A stretch of DNA of 64,000 bases from Halovenus salina (GCF_026410925.1 NZ_CP112972.1:2666001-2730000); one strand, 5' to 3'. Numbered from the stretch's first letter, positions 33,021 to 42,906 are shown. The notes: generated by a model not told the origin, from the letters alone. A program made the numbers and translations.

Positions 33021-33206
33021 TCAAGCGAGCACGAGCGGCAGGCCGAAGATGACTGCCAGCCCGATGAGTGAGACGAGAAAGCCGACCGTGACTTGCGTGT
33101 TCGTGAATGCGGTTTGTGGTGCTGTCTGTCTGTACGGCGGCTCGCGCTCCGGCGGCGTCGGGTCGCTCGGGTCGTACGCCGGCCGATCGTCGTGGTCGTC
33201 TGCCAT
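33021..33206 (-). CDS. small haloarchaeal membrane protein (DUF7550-like), 61 aa
   Basis: An acidic N-terminus rich in Asp and Pro is followed by a single C-terminal hydrophobic helix (VTVGFLVSLIGLAVIFGLPL), so it is probably tail-anchored. It resembles small haloarchaeal proteins placed in DUF7550, from memory. Function unknown. Divergent from the KaiC-like gene with 140 bases between. Confidence 0.6.
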   Translation of the reverse strand: MADDHDDRPAYDPSDPTPPEREPPYRQTAPQTAFTNTQVTVGFLVSLIGLAVIFGLPLVLA

Positions 33207-33346
33207 ACTCAGACCTTCGAGGCCCGGTTATTTTGCTGTGTCGGTGTCGTTTTTGGCTACCGTTCTGGGACTCGGAGTGGGCGAACGTTTTAACAGTGAG
33301 AGGGATAACCGTCTCGTATGCAACTGCTGGCGGAGGTGGTAGGGCG

Positions 33347-34411
33347 ATGAGCGAGGACGGGACCTCTGAGGACGAGGACTGGTTCGAGCAGGGCCTCCGC
33401 GACTCGGAGGACAGCACCGAGGGCGACGACCGGGAGTCGTCGGACGACGACCCAGAGTCGATAGAGGCCGAAGCGGGCTCGACGGACGCGGCTGCGACAG
33501 AGGCGGAGTCGTCGGCCGGTTGGACACAGTCGGTCGACGCCGACGACGACAGCGAGTCCTTCGCCGACGAGTTTGGCACAGACGACGGAGCGAGCGGAGC
33601 CTTCGGTGGTGCCGAAACTGACGACAGCGACGACGGCCTGTTCGACGAAGGGTTCGGTGATGCCTTCGGCGGTGCCAGCGACGACGGCGACTTCGCTGAA
33701 GGGGACTTCGAGTCGGAGATTCCACGCCTTGATCTGGGTATCGAGGGGCTCGACCAGATGATACAGGGCGGGGTCCCGAAGAAACACCTCCTCGTTGTCA
33801 TCGGCAGCGCCGGGACCGGCAAGACGACGTTCGGCCTCCAGTTTCTGAACCACGGCCTCCGAAACGGCGAAAACGCCGTGTTCATCACCCTCGAACAGAG
33901 TCGGGAGGCAATCATCGCCACGGCAAACGAGTGGGGGTGGGACTTCGAGCAATACGAGCGCGATGGCCAGCTCGCCGTCGTCGACCTCGATCCCGTCGAG
34001 ATGGCGAACAGTCTGGACAACATCCAGGCAGAGCTGCCGGAGCTCATCAGGGATTTCGGCGCGGACAGACTCGTTCTCGACTCCGTCTCGCTGCTGGAGA
34101 TGATGTACAACGACCAGGCAAAGCGGCGCACCGAGGTATTCGATTTCACCCGCGCGCTGAAGAAGGCCGGCGTGACGACGTTTCTCACCAGCGAGGCAAG
34201 CGAGTCGAACGCGTACGCCTCCAGACACGGGATTATCGAGTATCTCACTGATGCGGTGTTCATCCTCCAGTACGTCCGCGGGGAGACACAGGAGACCCGC
34301 CTTGCGGTCGAAATCCAGAAGATTCGGAACGCAAACCACTCTCGCGAACAGAAACCCTACGAGATGACCGACGAGGGTATCTCGGTCTACCAGCAGGCGA
34401 ATATCTTCTAG
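33347..34411 (+). CDS. KaiC/RAD55-like ATPase with acidic N-terminal region, 354 aa
   Basis: The first 120 residues are an extremely acidic, Ser/Asp/Glu-rich low-complexity region. They are followed by a single KaiC domain: PRLDLGIEGLDQMIQGG lead-in, Walker A VIGSAGTGKTTFG, FITLEQSRE (catalytic glutamate) and Walker B RLVLDSVS. The C-terminal NHSREQKPYEMTDEG is typical of haloarchaeal KaiC-like proteins. These are proposed signalling ATPases; its partner is unknown. ATG 33347 is chosen because the upstream part of the frame is antisense to the DUF7550-like gene. It overlaps the next gene tail to tail by four bases. Confidence 0.82.
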   Translation: MSEDGTSEDEDWFEQGLRDSEDSTEGDDRESSDDDPESIEAEAGSTDAAATEAESSAGWTQSVDADDDSESFADEFGTDDGASGAFGGAETDDSDDGLFDEGFGDAFGGASDDGDFAEGDFESEIPRLDLGIEGLDQMIQGGVPKKHLLVVIGSAGTGKTTFGLQFLNHGLRNGENAVFITLEQSREAIIATANEWGWDFEQYERDGQLAVVDLDPVEMANSLDNIQAELPELIRDFGADRLVLDSVSLLEMMYNDQAKRRTEVFDFTRALKKAGVTTFLTSEASESNAYASRHGIIEYLTDAVFILQYVRGETQETRLAVEIQKIRNANHSREQKPYEMTDEGISVYQQANIF

Positions 34412-35544
34412 CGGTCGGGGTAGCCTTCGAGGGCGTGTTGGAGTGTCTCGCGTTCAGTGCGTGCTGCCGATAGCTCTGTCTCGATGTCGTCGGTCCGGAT
34501 GCGCTTGCGCTCTTCGTCGGTGAGGTCCTCCCGGACGACCGCGGCGTCACGAATCCGCTCGTAGTCGGTCTCTCGGGGGAGAGCCTCGACCGCCCGAAGC
34601 TGTTCGACCACGTCGGGAGCGAACCGATTGACCGCAGCAGTCAGCTCGCGACAGCGGTACTGGAGCTCCTCAGCACTCGGCGGCGGCCAGGAGACCGTCA
34701 GCGGCTTGCCACTCAGCCCGTCGAGGTATGTCTGTTTTCGGCCGACGATACGGATGAGCGTGTTCGGCTCCTCGACGTAGTGAGAGAGCTTCGACTCGGA
34801 GTAGTTGGCGTACTCGAGCAGCGTCCCAATCGTCTCCTCGCCGGGCGGATACTGCGTGACGTATTCGAAGAGTTCCTCGTCGGGAATCTCGAAGCGAATG
34901 AGCGGGTAGTCGGTCATCGTGTCGAGAAAGTCGAGCACCTCCCGTGCGGACGCCTCTCGAGTGAACGAGTTGAACGCGTCGGTAACCGCGTCGTTGTAGG
35001 TCTCGATTGGCTCGTGCAGCCGCTCGGTCGGTGCATCGAGGTCCGCGTCGGCGAGCCGAGACAGCCGTTCGAGGTCGGCGATATGGTCATCGAGTTCCCG
35101 AATCCGGTACCGGATGTCTCGCCGTGTCTTGCGGTACGATTCGAGGAGTTCGTCCTGCTTTTCGAGTCGAGAGACGAGGTCGGCAACCGGTTCGAGTTGT
35201 TCGCGGACCTCTCTGATGTCGGACTCGTGGAACCACCGCTGCTGGAGCATCTCGTCGCACTCATCGAAGACTTCTGCCAGCAGCATATCCTCCGAGACCT
35301 CCTCGACGACTTCGGCAATCGCGCTCTGGAATTTGATATTCGTCTCGATATCGCCACCCTCGTCGGTGACATCCTCCTCGAACCGGTCGAGGACGTCGGT
35401 GAACTGCCTGTAGACCGACTCGACCTCTCGCAGGTCGTTCTCGCCGAACTCCTTGACGCGCTCGACGGCTTGCTCGTAGCGCCCGTCGAGGTCGTCGAGT
35501 TCGGTAACGAGTTCGGGCTCTGTCGGCTGGTTACTCGTAGACAT
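34408..35544 (-). CDS. coiled-coil haloarchaeal protein (DUF7118-like), 378 aa
   Basis: An acidic, heptad-rich protein. Residues about 10-160 are predicted coiled coil ([20 protein letters not shown] and similar), then a globular part with conserved-looking [18 protein letters not shown] and [14 protein letters not shown] motifs. It resembles DUF7118, known only from haloarchaea, from memory. No enzymatic motif is visible. Its start overlaps the end of hisI by 14 bases, so the two are translated from one mRNA. Confidence 0.65.
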   Translation of the reverse strand: MSTSNQPTEPELVTELDDLDGRYEQAVERVKEFGENDLREVESVYRQFTDVLDRFEEDVTDEGGDIETNIKFQSAIAEVVEEVSEDMLLAEVFDECDEMLQQRWFHESDIREVREQLEPVADLVSRLEKQDELLESYRKTRRDIRYRIRELDDHIADLERLSRLADADLDAPTERLHEPIETYNDAVTDAFNSFTREASAREVLDFLDTMTDYPLIRFEIPDEELFEYVTQYPPGEETIGTLLEYANYSESKLSHYVEEPNTLIRIVGRKQTYLDGLSGKPLTVSWPPPSAEELQYRCRELTAAVNRFAPDVVEQLRAVEALPRETDYERIRDAAVVREDLTDEERKRIRTDDIETELSAARTERETLQHALEGYPDR

Positions 35545-35902
35545 CGTCCGGGTCGAAGAGACGGTCAGCGACCACATCACCGTCGAGGGTCCGGTAGAAA
35601 CACGATTCGTAGCCGGTGTGACAGGCGCCGCCGTGTTGCTCGACGAGATAGAGCAGCGTGTCGCCGTCGCAGTCGACTCGGACCTCCTCGATGTGCTGGA
35701 CGTTGCCGCTCGTTTCGCCTTTTTGCCAGAGCTCATCTCGACTGCGCGAGTAGTAGTGTGCCAGTCCGGTCTCTCTGGTCTGTTCCAGGGCTTTCTCCGA
35801 GACGTAGGCAAGCATCAACACCTCGCCGGAATCGGCGTCCTGGGCGATAGCCGGCAACAGCTCCTGCTCGTCGAAGGCAGGCTCCGGCGGTTTGGTACTC
35901 AT
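35531..35902 (-). CDS. hisI: phosphoribosyl-AMP cyclohydrolase, 123 aa
   Basis: Opens the adenine ring of PR-AMP in histidine synthesis. The metal motifs [22 protein letters not shown] and the preceding [16 protein letters not shown] segment are diagnostic and complete. It is the single-domain enzyme without the HisE pyrophosphohydrolase part. The ATG at 35902 gives the normal length. It is followed by the DUF7118-like gene in the same transcript, whereas other his genes are not nearby. Confidence 0.93.
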   Translation of the reverse strand: MSTKPPEPAFDEQELLPAIAQDADSGEVLMLAYVSEKALEQTRETGLAHYYSRSRDELWQKGETSGNVQHIEEVRVDCDGDTLLYLVEQHGGACHTGYESCFYRTLDGDVVADRLFDPDDVYE

Positions 35903-36005
35903 ACGCGAGATGTGGATGCTCATCTGCATAGGTCTTTGGATGGGTCTCCCGGCCAGAGACGGGGCCGCCGAAATACACAAACCCTGGCAACGACTGCGTT
36001 GAGAT

Positions 36006-36299
36006 ATGTCACGGTTTCTCCAGAGCGGCCGCCGCCGGGATATCTGCGTGTTACTCGCCGACGAGTCCCGACAGGCCCAGGCGCTCAAGTCCCGGCTCGA
36101 ATCGAAGTACGACGTTCGCATCGACCCGAAGTCGTTCTACGGGGCACTCGACGCTCTCGAAGACGCCGGCTTCGTCGAGACACGAACAGAGGGCATCCAC
36201 GACGTGTACGCGCTGACACCTGGAGGCGAACAGCGCCTCCAGGACCATCTTGCGTGGATGCTCGACCATGTTGATGTCAAGGCTGCCCCAACAGAGTGA
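36006..36299 (+). CDS. PadR-like winged-helix regulator, 97 aa
   Basis: Short DNA-binding protein. The segment [20 protein letters not shown] followed by a beta wing and [11 protein letters not shown] is the PadR recognition region. Only the DNA-binding domain and a short C-terminal helix ([10 protein letters not shown]) for dimerisation are present. It is 72 bases upstream of the M24-fold gene on the same strand and could regulate it. Confidence 0.78.
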   Translation: MSRFLQSGRRRDICVLLADESRQAQALKSRLESKYDVRIDPKSFYGALDALEDAGFVETRTEGIHDVYALTPGGEQRLQDHLAWMLDHVDVKAAPTE

Positions 36300-36371
36300 A
36301 AATGATATCTTTCCCGAGAGACAGCCTGATTCGGCAAAAGGGTTAGAACCCAGTCAGCCGAAAGGGGGGGT

Positions 36372-37586
36372 ATGCCAGCACCCACAGCCCTGTCGACAGA
36401 ACTGCCGGCAAGCGAGTACGACGGTCGCATAGAGCGTGTCCGGACGAAACTCGCCGAGACCGACGCCGACGCAGCCGGCTGGTTCGGCGCGACCAGTATA
36501 GGATATTTGACAGGGTTCCACCATATCCAGACCGAACGACCGGCGATGCTTGCGGTGACTCAGGATACTGTTGCCATCGTTGTTCCGCGCCTCGAACGGG
36601 AACGCGTCGCCGAGAACGACCGTATCGAGCGGGTCGATACCTACTTCGATTATCCACAGGGTCGTCCAATCGAGACGATAGCCGAGATGCTCAACGAACT
36701 CGGCGCGAAGACAGTCGTCGCCGACGGCGAAGGTGCGCCCGGCGTGATGGGCTACGAGGGACCGTCGCTGACTGAGTATGTCGATGTGACAGCCCAGTCG
36801 TGGGTCGACCGGATGCGGTGGGAAAAGTCCGATGCTGAAATCGACCTCGTCCGCGAGTCCGCCCGCTGGGGCAACCTCGCCCACCGGTATCTTGCCGAGG
36901 AGACCGAACCCGGCACACATCCGGCGACAGTCAGCCAGCGCGCCTCCCTCCGGGCTTCACGGGCCATGCTCGATACCCTGGGGGACCAGTACGTACCGAC
37001 TGTCAGGGGAGACGGACCTGCCTACGCCGGATTCATCTCCGGGCCACAGACGCGACTCCCCCACGGCCACACCGCAAATCGGCGGTTGGGACGTGGTGAC
37101 GTGTTGATCACGGGGGCGGCTGCGAATGTCGACGGCTACTTCTCGGAACTCGAACGGACGATGTTCGTCGGCGAAGTCAGCGATGAGGACGAGCACTATT
37201 TCGAGGTGATGCTCGAAGCCCAGACCATCGCCATCGAGGAGATGGGTCCCGGCGTCGAACTGGCCACCGTCGACGACGTTGTCTGGTCGTACTTCGAGGA
37301 GCAGGGTGTCACCGACCTTGCCCAGCATCACGTCGGCCACAACATCGGAATGGGTGCCCACGAACCACCCTACATTGACCGCGAGTGGGGGACCCACTGC
37401 GAGGAGCGCGACGGCCGTGACGAGGCTGACGCCGTCATGCAGCCGGGCCACGTCTACACCATCGAGCCCGGCATCTACACTGACGACGCGGGGTATCGTC
37501 ACTCGGATACTGTCGCGGTGACCGAAGACGGCACGGAGCTGTTGACCTATTTCCCCAGAGGGCTCGAAGAAAACGTCATCAGATAA
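36372..37586 (+). CDS. M24-fold (creatinase/prolidase-like) protein with altered metal site, 404 aa
   Basis: A pita-bread protein: creatinase N-terminal domain (about residues 1-150) and M24 domain (150-404). The histidine motif HHVGHNIGMGAHEPP and IEPGIY glutamate are present. However, the first aspartate ligand region reads VLITGAAANVDGY (Gly for Asp), the second reads SELERT (Glu for Asp), and the last glutamate region reads GYRHSD. The LERT motif and the final FPRGLEENVIR stretch are like creatinase-type members that do not need two metals. So peptidase activity is doubtful. The start is ATG 36372. Confidence 0.78.
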   Translation: MPAPTALSTELPASEYDGRIERVRTKLAETDADAAGWFGATSIGYLTGFHHIQTERPAMLAVTQDTVAIVVPRLERERVAENDRIERVDTYFDYPQGRPIETIAEMLNELGAKTVVADGEGAPGVMGYEGPSLTEYVDVTAQSWVDRMRWEKSDAEIDLVRESARWGNLAHRYLAEETEPGTHPATVSQRASLRASRAMLDTLGDQYVPTVRGDGPAYAGFISGPQTRLPHGHTANRRLGRGDVLITGAAANVDGYFSELERTMFVGEVSDEDEHYFEVMLEAQTIAIEEMGPGVELATVDDVVWSYFEEQGVTDLAQHHVGHNIGMGAHEPPYIDREWGTHCEERDGRDEADAVMQPGHVYTIEPGIYTDDAGYRHSDTVAVTEDGTELLTYFPRGLEENVIR

Positions 37587-37712
37587 CACACCAACACCGG
37601 TGGAATTTTTGCGGTGAAACAGGCCGTTCCGGACTGTTTTCCGAACATGCTATCTTATTGGAAACTCTCCTGTTTCCTGGTGTTTAAGTAGTAGGAGGTT
37701 GCACAGAGGAGC

Positions 37713-38627
37713 ATGCAACGGCGTGATTACCTAAAAGCAATCGCGACTAGCAGTGCAACGTTCGCACTGGCTGGCTGTATCGGTGGTGGAGATGATGGGG
37801 ATGATGAAAGTAGTGACGAGGGGGGCGACGAAGGAAGCGACGACGGGGGAGAGAATGGAAGCAGCGACGGAGACGATGGAGAGGACGCACCGTACGGACT
37901 CAGCGACGGCGTCGTTACGATTGGCTCGGACATCCCGTACAAACCCTTCGAGTACCGGACCGAAGACGGTGACCTCACCGGCTTCGATGTGGCGATGGCG
38001 GAGGCAGTCTATGTCGACGAGATGGGGCTAGACTACGAGTTCCAGCCGACCGGGTTTGACGGCATCATCCCGTCGCTGAACAACGGGAACTTCCGTGTCA
38101 TCATGAGTGCGATGACAATAAACGACACGCGCGCAGAGAAGGTAGACTTCTCGGACCCGTACTTTACCGCCTACCAGACGATAGTTGTAATCGAAGGCGG
38201 CAGTATTGAGTCAAAAGAAGATCTCCAAGGCAAAGCCGTCGGTGTCCAGAAGGGAACGACGGGCGAGGGGGCAGCCGAAGAACTCAAAGAGGAGTTCGGC
38301 GGTGACCTGGAGATTCAGAGCTACGATCAGGTCACTGGGGCGTTCGACGCGCTTATCAACAACCAGGTTTCGGCAGTCGTCAACGACAACACGGTCAACG
38401 GGAGTTTCGTCGACGAACAGGACGGTGTTGCGTTCCTCGAAGGCGAAGGGGCAGCCGAAGAGGCCGAAGGAGACGCACCGCCGTATCTCACGCTCACGGT
38501 CGAGAACTACGGTATTGCGTTCCGTCAAGAAGACGGGGAGTTCCGCCAGGCGGTCAACGAGGCACTCAATTCAGTCAAGGAGTCGGGGCGGTACGACGAG
38601 ATCTACAACGAGTACTTCGCAGGATAA
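37713..38627 (+). CDS. polar amino-acid-type ABC substrate-binding lipoprotein, 304 aa
   Basis: First gene of an amino-acid-uptake operon. Tat signal with RRDYLKAIATSSATFALAGC: twin arginine followed by a lipobox cysteine, so the protein is lipid-anchored outside. A long Asp/Gly/Ser-rich spacer follows (residues 24-60). The family-3 solute-binding domain begins at VTIGSDIPYKPFEY and includes DGIIPSLNNGNFRVIMSAM and GVQKGTTGE. The likely substrate is a polar amino acid such as glutamine, but the sequence does not fix it. Confidence 0.87.
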   Translation: MQRRDYLKAIATSSATFALAGCIGGGDDGDDESSDEGGDEGSDDGGENGSSDGDDGEDAPYGLSDGVVTIGSDIPYKPFEYRTEDGDLTGFDVAMAEAVYVDEMGLDYEFQPTGFDGIIPSLNNGNFRVIMSAMTINDTRAEKVDFSDPYFTAYQTIVVIEGGSIESKEDLQGKAVGVQKGTTGEGAAEELKEEFGGDLEIQSYDQVTGAFDALINNQVSAVVNDNTVNGSFVDEQDGVAFLEGEGAAEEAEGDAPPYLTLTVENYGIAFRQEDGEFRQAVNEALNSVKESGRYDEIYNEYFAG

Positions 38628-38678
38628 CTCCCGCGACTGTCTAGCGTCTCATCATAAGGGCCAGATCAGAATTTACTC

Positions 38679-39608
38679 ATGTCAGAAACGCATTCACAAG
38701 AGGAATCGGATGTAAACAGCGGCGGGATTTTGACGAACGACCTGTTTGTCAAACGAGCCGGCGAACTGCTCTCTGTCACACTGGGGCTGGCTGTCGCGTC
38801 GTTTCTCGGCTGGATTATGGCCACACAGGTCAATTACGACCTCCTGCAGACGGTATTTCCCCGCTTTGTCGAGGCGTTCAAGCTCGTTTTGACGATCGTC
38901 GTCATTTCGAGTTTCCTCTCGGTGTCATTCGGGACGCTCATGGGACTTGCGCGGACCTCGTCGTCACCGGTTACCTCGCGTATCTCGAAGGTGTACGTCG
39001 AGTTCTTCCGTGGCACGCCGCTGCTGTTCCAGCTGTTCGTTATCTACTTCGGTATCCCGCGGCTGTGGGCTGTTGGCCAGTTCCCGCTTGGCTCCTGGGA
39101 GATCGCCGTCGCGGGCTTTTCGTATGCTGGAGACTGGCGGCTCCCGGCAGCTATCATCGGACTTACCTTGAACCACATCGCGTACGTGGCTGAGGCAATT
39201 CGTGGTGGTATCGCTGCCGTCGATGACGGCCAGTTAGAGGCTGCACGGTCGCTTGGTATGTCGAACGTACAGGCAATGCGGCGGGTCGTCCTGCCACAGG
39301 CCTGGCGTAACGCGTTGCCAGCCATCGGAAACGACCAGATTATCCTCGTCAAAGACACGTCGCTGCTGACAGTCATCGCACTCCAGGAGATCATGAGCGT
39401 CTTCCGGAATATCAACAGCAACCAGCTCGACCCGTGGACGCCGCTGGTCTGGGTCTGTCTGTTCTACCTGTTGGTGACGATGTCGATGAGCCTGCTCGTC
39501 AGCCTGCTCGAACGGCGGGCCGATTGGAGTAGCGAGGATACCGAGAGCAAATCACATCTCAGACGACTATTCGGGTCCATCGGTGAAGGACTTGGGAGGC
39601 GACCATGA
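38679..39608 (+). CDS. polar amino-acid ABC transporter permease, 309 aa
   Basis: A HisM/GlnP-type membrane subunit with about five or six helices. The EAA loop with the ATPase contact is visible (LEAARSLGMSNVQAMRRVVL, around residue 185), and FFRGTPLLFQLFV is the typical lead-in. Unusually there are about 40 extra hydrophilic residues at the N-terminus. Its stop overlaps the ATPase start by four bases; the gene lies 51 bases after the binding-protein gene, forming one operon. Confidence 0.9.
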   Translation: MSETHSQEESDVNSGGILTNDLFVKRAGELLSVTLGLAVASFLGWIMATQVNYDLLQTVFPRFVEAFKLVLTIVVISSFLSVSFGTLMGLARTSSSPVTSRISKVYVEFFRGTPLLFQLFVIYFGIPRLWAVGQFPLGSWEIAVAGFSYAGDWRLPAAIIGLTLNHIAYVAEAIRGGIAAVDDGQLEAARSLGMSNVQAMRRVVLPQAWRNALPAIGNDQIILVKDTSLLTVIALQEIMSVFRNINSNQLDPWTPLVWVCLFYLLVTMSMSLLVSLLERRADWSSEDTESKSHLRRLFGSIGEGLGRRP

Positions 39609-40342
39609 GTAACGACGCAATCGTCGAATTCGAGGACGTGAACAAGTACTTCGGCCAGACGCACGTCCTCAAAGATGTCAGCATGGAGGTAGAGGAACAG
39701 GAAGTAACTGTCATCATCGGACCATCCGGGTCGGGGAAGTCGACGCTGTTGCGGTGTACGAACCGCCTCGAAGAGATTCAAAGCGGGCAGATACGCCTCG
39801 ACGGCGACGCAATCTCTGCCTCGGATGCGGATGTCGACCAGCTTCGCCAGCGTATCGGCATGGTGTTCCAGTCGTTCAACCTGTTTCCCCATATGACCGC
39901 CAAGGAAAACATCATGCTCGGGCCGACAGAGGTCAAGGGGATTCCCGAAGAGGAAGCCAGCGAGCGAGCCGAGTCACTCATCGACAAGGTCGGCCTGGGT
40001 GACCAGGGCGATTCTTACCCCGAAGAGCTATCGGGCGGACAACAACAGCGGGTCGCCATCGCCCGTGCGCTCGCGATGGACCCCGACGTGATGTTGTTCG
40101 ACGAAGTGACGAGCGCGCTCGACCCGGAACTGGTCGGCGAGGTCCTCGACGTGATGGAAGACCTTGCAACGGGCGGAATGACGATGCTCGTGGTGACCCA
40201 CGAGATGGGGTTTGCCCGCGAGGTCGGCGATACGATCACGCTGATGTCTGACGGGAAGATTGCTGAACGGCGCCCGGCGGCGGAGTTCTTCGAACAGCCA
40301 CAGACAGAGCGCGGTCAGGAGTTCCTCTCACGGTTGCTGTAG
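39605..40342 (+). CDS. polar amino-acid ABC transporter ATPase, 245 aa
   Basis: GlnQ/HisP-like ATP-binding subunit. Walker A GPSGSGKST (residues 39-47), Q-loop VFQSFNLFPHMT, signature LSGGQQQRVAIARAL, Walker B VMLFDEVTSALDPE and H-loop VVTHEMGFA are all intact. Walker B has DE at the expected position. It ends the operon with the binding protein and permease. Confidence 0.93.
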   Translation: MSNDAIVEFEDVNKYFGQTHVLKDVSMEVEEQEVTVIIGPSGSGKSTLLRCTNRLEEIQSGQIRLDGDAISASDADVDQLRQRIGMVFQSFNLFPHMTAKENIMLGPTEVKGIPEEEASERAESLIDKVGLGDQGDSYPEELSGGQQQRVAIARALAMDPDVMLFDEVTSALDPELVGEVLDVMEDLATGGMTMLVVTHEMGFAREVGDTITLMSDGKIAERRPAAEFFEQPQTERGQEFLSRLL

Positions 40343-40758
40343 TCGGCAGTTCTCGCTACGATCACCTCATTTTCTGAAACAGACAGTTGGGTAATGCGTG
40401 GTCGTGTCGCTGTAAGATTTATAATATTTGAGATACCTGTACTACACGAGTGGCTCCTCAAACAGGTACCGTACGAGGAGTAGACCGGTGAGGAACAGAT
40501 GAGGACTGGCACAGGGAGACAGAGAGGCAGCGTGGAACGAGAAACAGCGAGTACCAACCCCGCTTGGGCGCTTGCTCTGGGGATGATTGTTCTTCAGACC
40601 ACGGTCCAGCCATCGCGGGATACTCTCTTGGAACCCGCCTCAACGAGAGAGCCCACGGAGGACTTTGCATTCCAAACCCCGGGTTGGACTGCAGTTGAGC
40701 TTGCCACAAACCACGGCGATGGGCTGCGGGAAAGGCGGGGCATCAAATCAAACAACCA
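40343..40758. other. gene-free region with possible TnpB tail remnant, 416 bases
   Basis: No intact gene. Read on the minus strand, about 40570-40690 gives LVEAGSKRVSRDGWTVV and a stop followed by AGAA and a short GC-rich inverted repeat (CCCC/GGGG). This is reminiscent of the 3' end of IS200/IS605-type tnpB elements in haloarchaea, but weak. The remainder shows no recognisable feature. Confidence 0.35.
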
Positions 40759-42906
40759 ATGACGACAGCAAAAGTACTTGGCGTCGTTGTCTTTTCGGTG
40801 TTACTGACTGTTTCTGTCGTTACTGCGAGCACAGCAATCGCAGTCGACCGAACCGTACTAAACACGAACCACGTCTCCGAGACGTTACAGGAGAACGGAG
40901 TCTACGCTACCGTAACTGCCGAGGCTCGTCAGGAAGCGAGCGGGCAGCTCGACGACGAGCTAAGCGCGCAACAAGCAAATATTCCCGATGGAATAGATCT
41001 CGATATCGACCCTCAAGAGGTCATGAAGACAACAATCACCGAGGAGTATCTCGCCGGCGAATTCAAGCGTAACGTAGCAACCGGTCTGGCCTTTTTCAAG
41101 GGCAACACCGACGAGATCGACGTGCAGATCAATCTTCAGCCTGCCCTGAACAGGCTTTCCGACCAATTCAACAGCAGCGTGGTCACCGTCGATACAGTTG
41201 CACTGGCACAACAACGCGATATCCAAGAAAGCGCAGCCGGTGTTACGGTGGACAACGATATGATTGCTCGGCTAAACGCGGATGCAGGCGGCTACGAGTC
41301 TGTCCGCCGGCAGATTCGCGTTCAAGCCATCGAACATAGAGATCTTCCTCTCAAAATCGACGAAGACGACCCAGACTCGGTCGTCGTAGAGACAGTCACA
41401 CTGGTCAGGGAAACAGACTTCACAGACCTCCAAACCAGCGTTCCGGTCAGCAAAGAACTGCTCGTTACGATGAACGAGAATGCGTCTAGCTATCAGGAGG
41501 CACGGATAGCGGTCAAATCACAGGCTGTCGGTCAGTTGCCCTTCGAGATAGTCTCAAGTGAGCCGGGCGTCGACGTTGATACGATCACGCTGGCCCAAGA
41601 AACCGATTTCGAGTCAGACCAGTACGGTATTGCGGTCGATGACCAGCAGATTGAAACCCTGAACGAAAACGAAACTGGATACAACCAGGTCCGGCAAGAT
41701 ATCCGGACACAGGTCAGAGACAACCTACCGTCGAGTGCATCCGAAGACGATGTTGACGACGTGCTCTTAGAGGCCAACGCCGAACTCAAGCGTGACGCCC
41801 GAGCGCAGGTCCAGAGCCAGTACGGCGAGGAAGCTTCGGACGAAACAATCGACGACATAGTTGCCCTCCAGAACGTCGTCATCGACGGCCTGACAGACCC
41901 GGGGCTCACGGAGTTCGACGAGTACACGGATAGACGTGACACTGCCGAAGCCAACCTCGAAACCTCGCTCGACGACGAACTGGACCGTGGGCTCGAAGAG
42001 GCAAACGCCGATATGAAACGCCAGGCGGCCAGCGACACCCGAGACAGGTACGCACAAGATGCCTCAGAGGAAACCGTCGATAACATTGTGGCGCTTCAGA
42101 ACGTCGTCATCGACGGCCTCACGGACCCAGAACTCACGGATTTCGATGAGTATACCAACAGACGTGACACAGCCGAAGCTGATTTAGAAGACGCAATTGA
42201 CCAAGAAATTGCCGACGAACTCGACCGAGCACGCCGAAATATCAATGCAGATCTGGAGAGACAGATTCGAGACGAGTTCGGTAGTGAGGTCTCAAACGAG
42301 ACGATAGCAGCTATCGCCGAGCTCCAGAAGACACTCGTCAACGGTCTGATCAGTCCAGAAGACGACGAATTTGGGGCGTACGAGACTAGACGTGAGCAAG
42401 CCGAAGGCAATCTTGAAGAGTCAATTGCTAGCGAGATTCGAGACGAAATCGAGGAGCAAGCTGACGATCAAACCAGCCTGGCCGACGATTTTGACGAGGA
42501 CAATCGAGAAATTAGCTTGGCACGGACCACGGTCGAGTTGGTCAGCTTCGCTCCGTTGGCGGCGGCTGTGTTGGCAGCCACGCTCATCGGTTGCGTGTTC
42601 GCTTTGACCCGTTCAGCCAGACGAACGGCCTCAGCAACCGGCTTTTCGTTGTTGAGCGCTGGCGTGCTCGGGACAGTGACTAGTCTCCTTGCAAGTGGAC
42701 CAGCGCTTGATGCAACTGAGGATGCTATCCGTTCGGAGGATGCAAGTGAAATTGAAACGACCGCTATCGAGGGGTTGGTAGCCCTGATTGATTCCGTCTT
42801 CAGTACACTGACTACACAGTCCCTCGTGTTGTTGGTACTCGGTTTCGTACTTCTTGGAGTCGTCTACGCAGACAGAGCCAACTATCTTCCCCTCGGCGAA
42901 GAGTGA
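40759..42906 (+). CDS. large membrane-anchored repeat protein of unknown function, 715 aa
   Basis: Not recognised as a known haloarchaeal family. An N-terminal membrane helix (residues 5-27) leads to a roughly 115-residue domain that recalls bacterial membrane proteins with a long extracytoplasmic region. Then come three A repeats of about 65 residues (starting 144, 210 and 273: VDTVALAQ, VETVTLVRETDF, VDTITLAQETDF), three B repeats of 76-80 residues (starting 339, 415 and 495; each with LQNVVIDGL or similar and a charged coiled coil) and three or four C-terminal helices (about residues 596-706). The repeats should lie outside the cell. The gene has slightly lower GC than its neighbours. It stands alone, with no partner next to it. 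Confidence 0.72.
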   Translation: MTTAKVLGVVVFSVLLTVSVVTASTAIAVDRTVLNTNHVSETLQENGVYATVTAEARQEASGQLDDELSAQQANIPDGIDLDIDPQEVMKTTITEEYLAGEFKRNVATGLAFFKGNTDEIDVQINLQPALNRLSDQFNSSVVTVDTVALAQQRDIQESAAGVTVDNDMIARLNADAGGYESVRRQIRVQAIEHRDLPLKIDEDDPDSVVVETVTLVRETDFTDLQTSVPVSKELLVTMNENASSYQEARIAVKSQAVGQLPFEIVSSEPGVDVDTITLAQETDFESDQYGIAVDDQQIETLNENETGYNQVRQDIRTQVRDNLPSSASEDDVDDVLLEANAELKRDARAQVQSQYGEEASDETIDDIVALQNVVIDGLTDPGLTEFDEYTDRRDTAEANLETSLDDELDRGLEEANADMKRQAASDTRDRYAQDASEETVDNIVALQNVVIDGLTDPELTDFDEYTNRRDTAEADLEDAIDQEIADELDRARRNINADLERQIRDEFGSEVSNETIAAIAELQKTLVNGLISPEDDEFGAYETRREQAEGNLEESIASEIRDEIEEQADDQTSLADDFDEDNREISLARTTVELVSFAPLAAAVLAATLIGCVFALTRSARRTASATGFSLLSAGVLGTVTSLLASGPALDATEDAIRSEDASEIETTAIEGLVALIDSVFSTLTTQSLVLLVLGFVLLGVVYADRANYLPLGEE

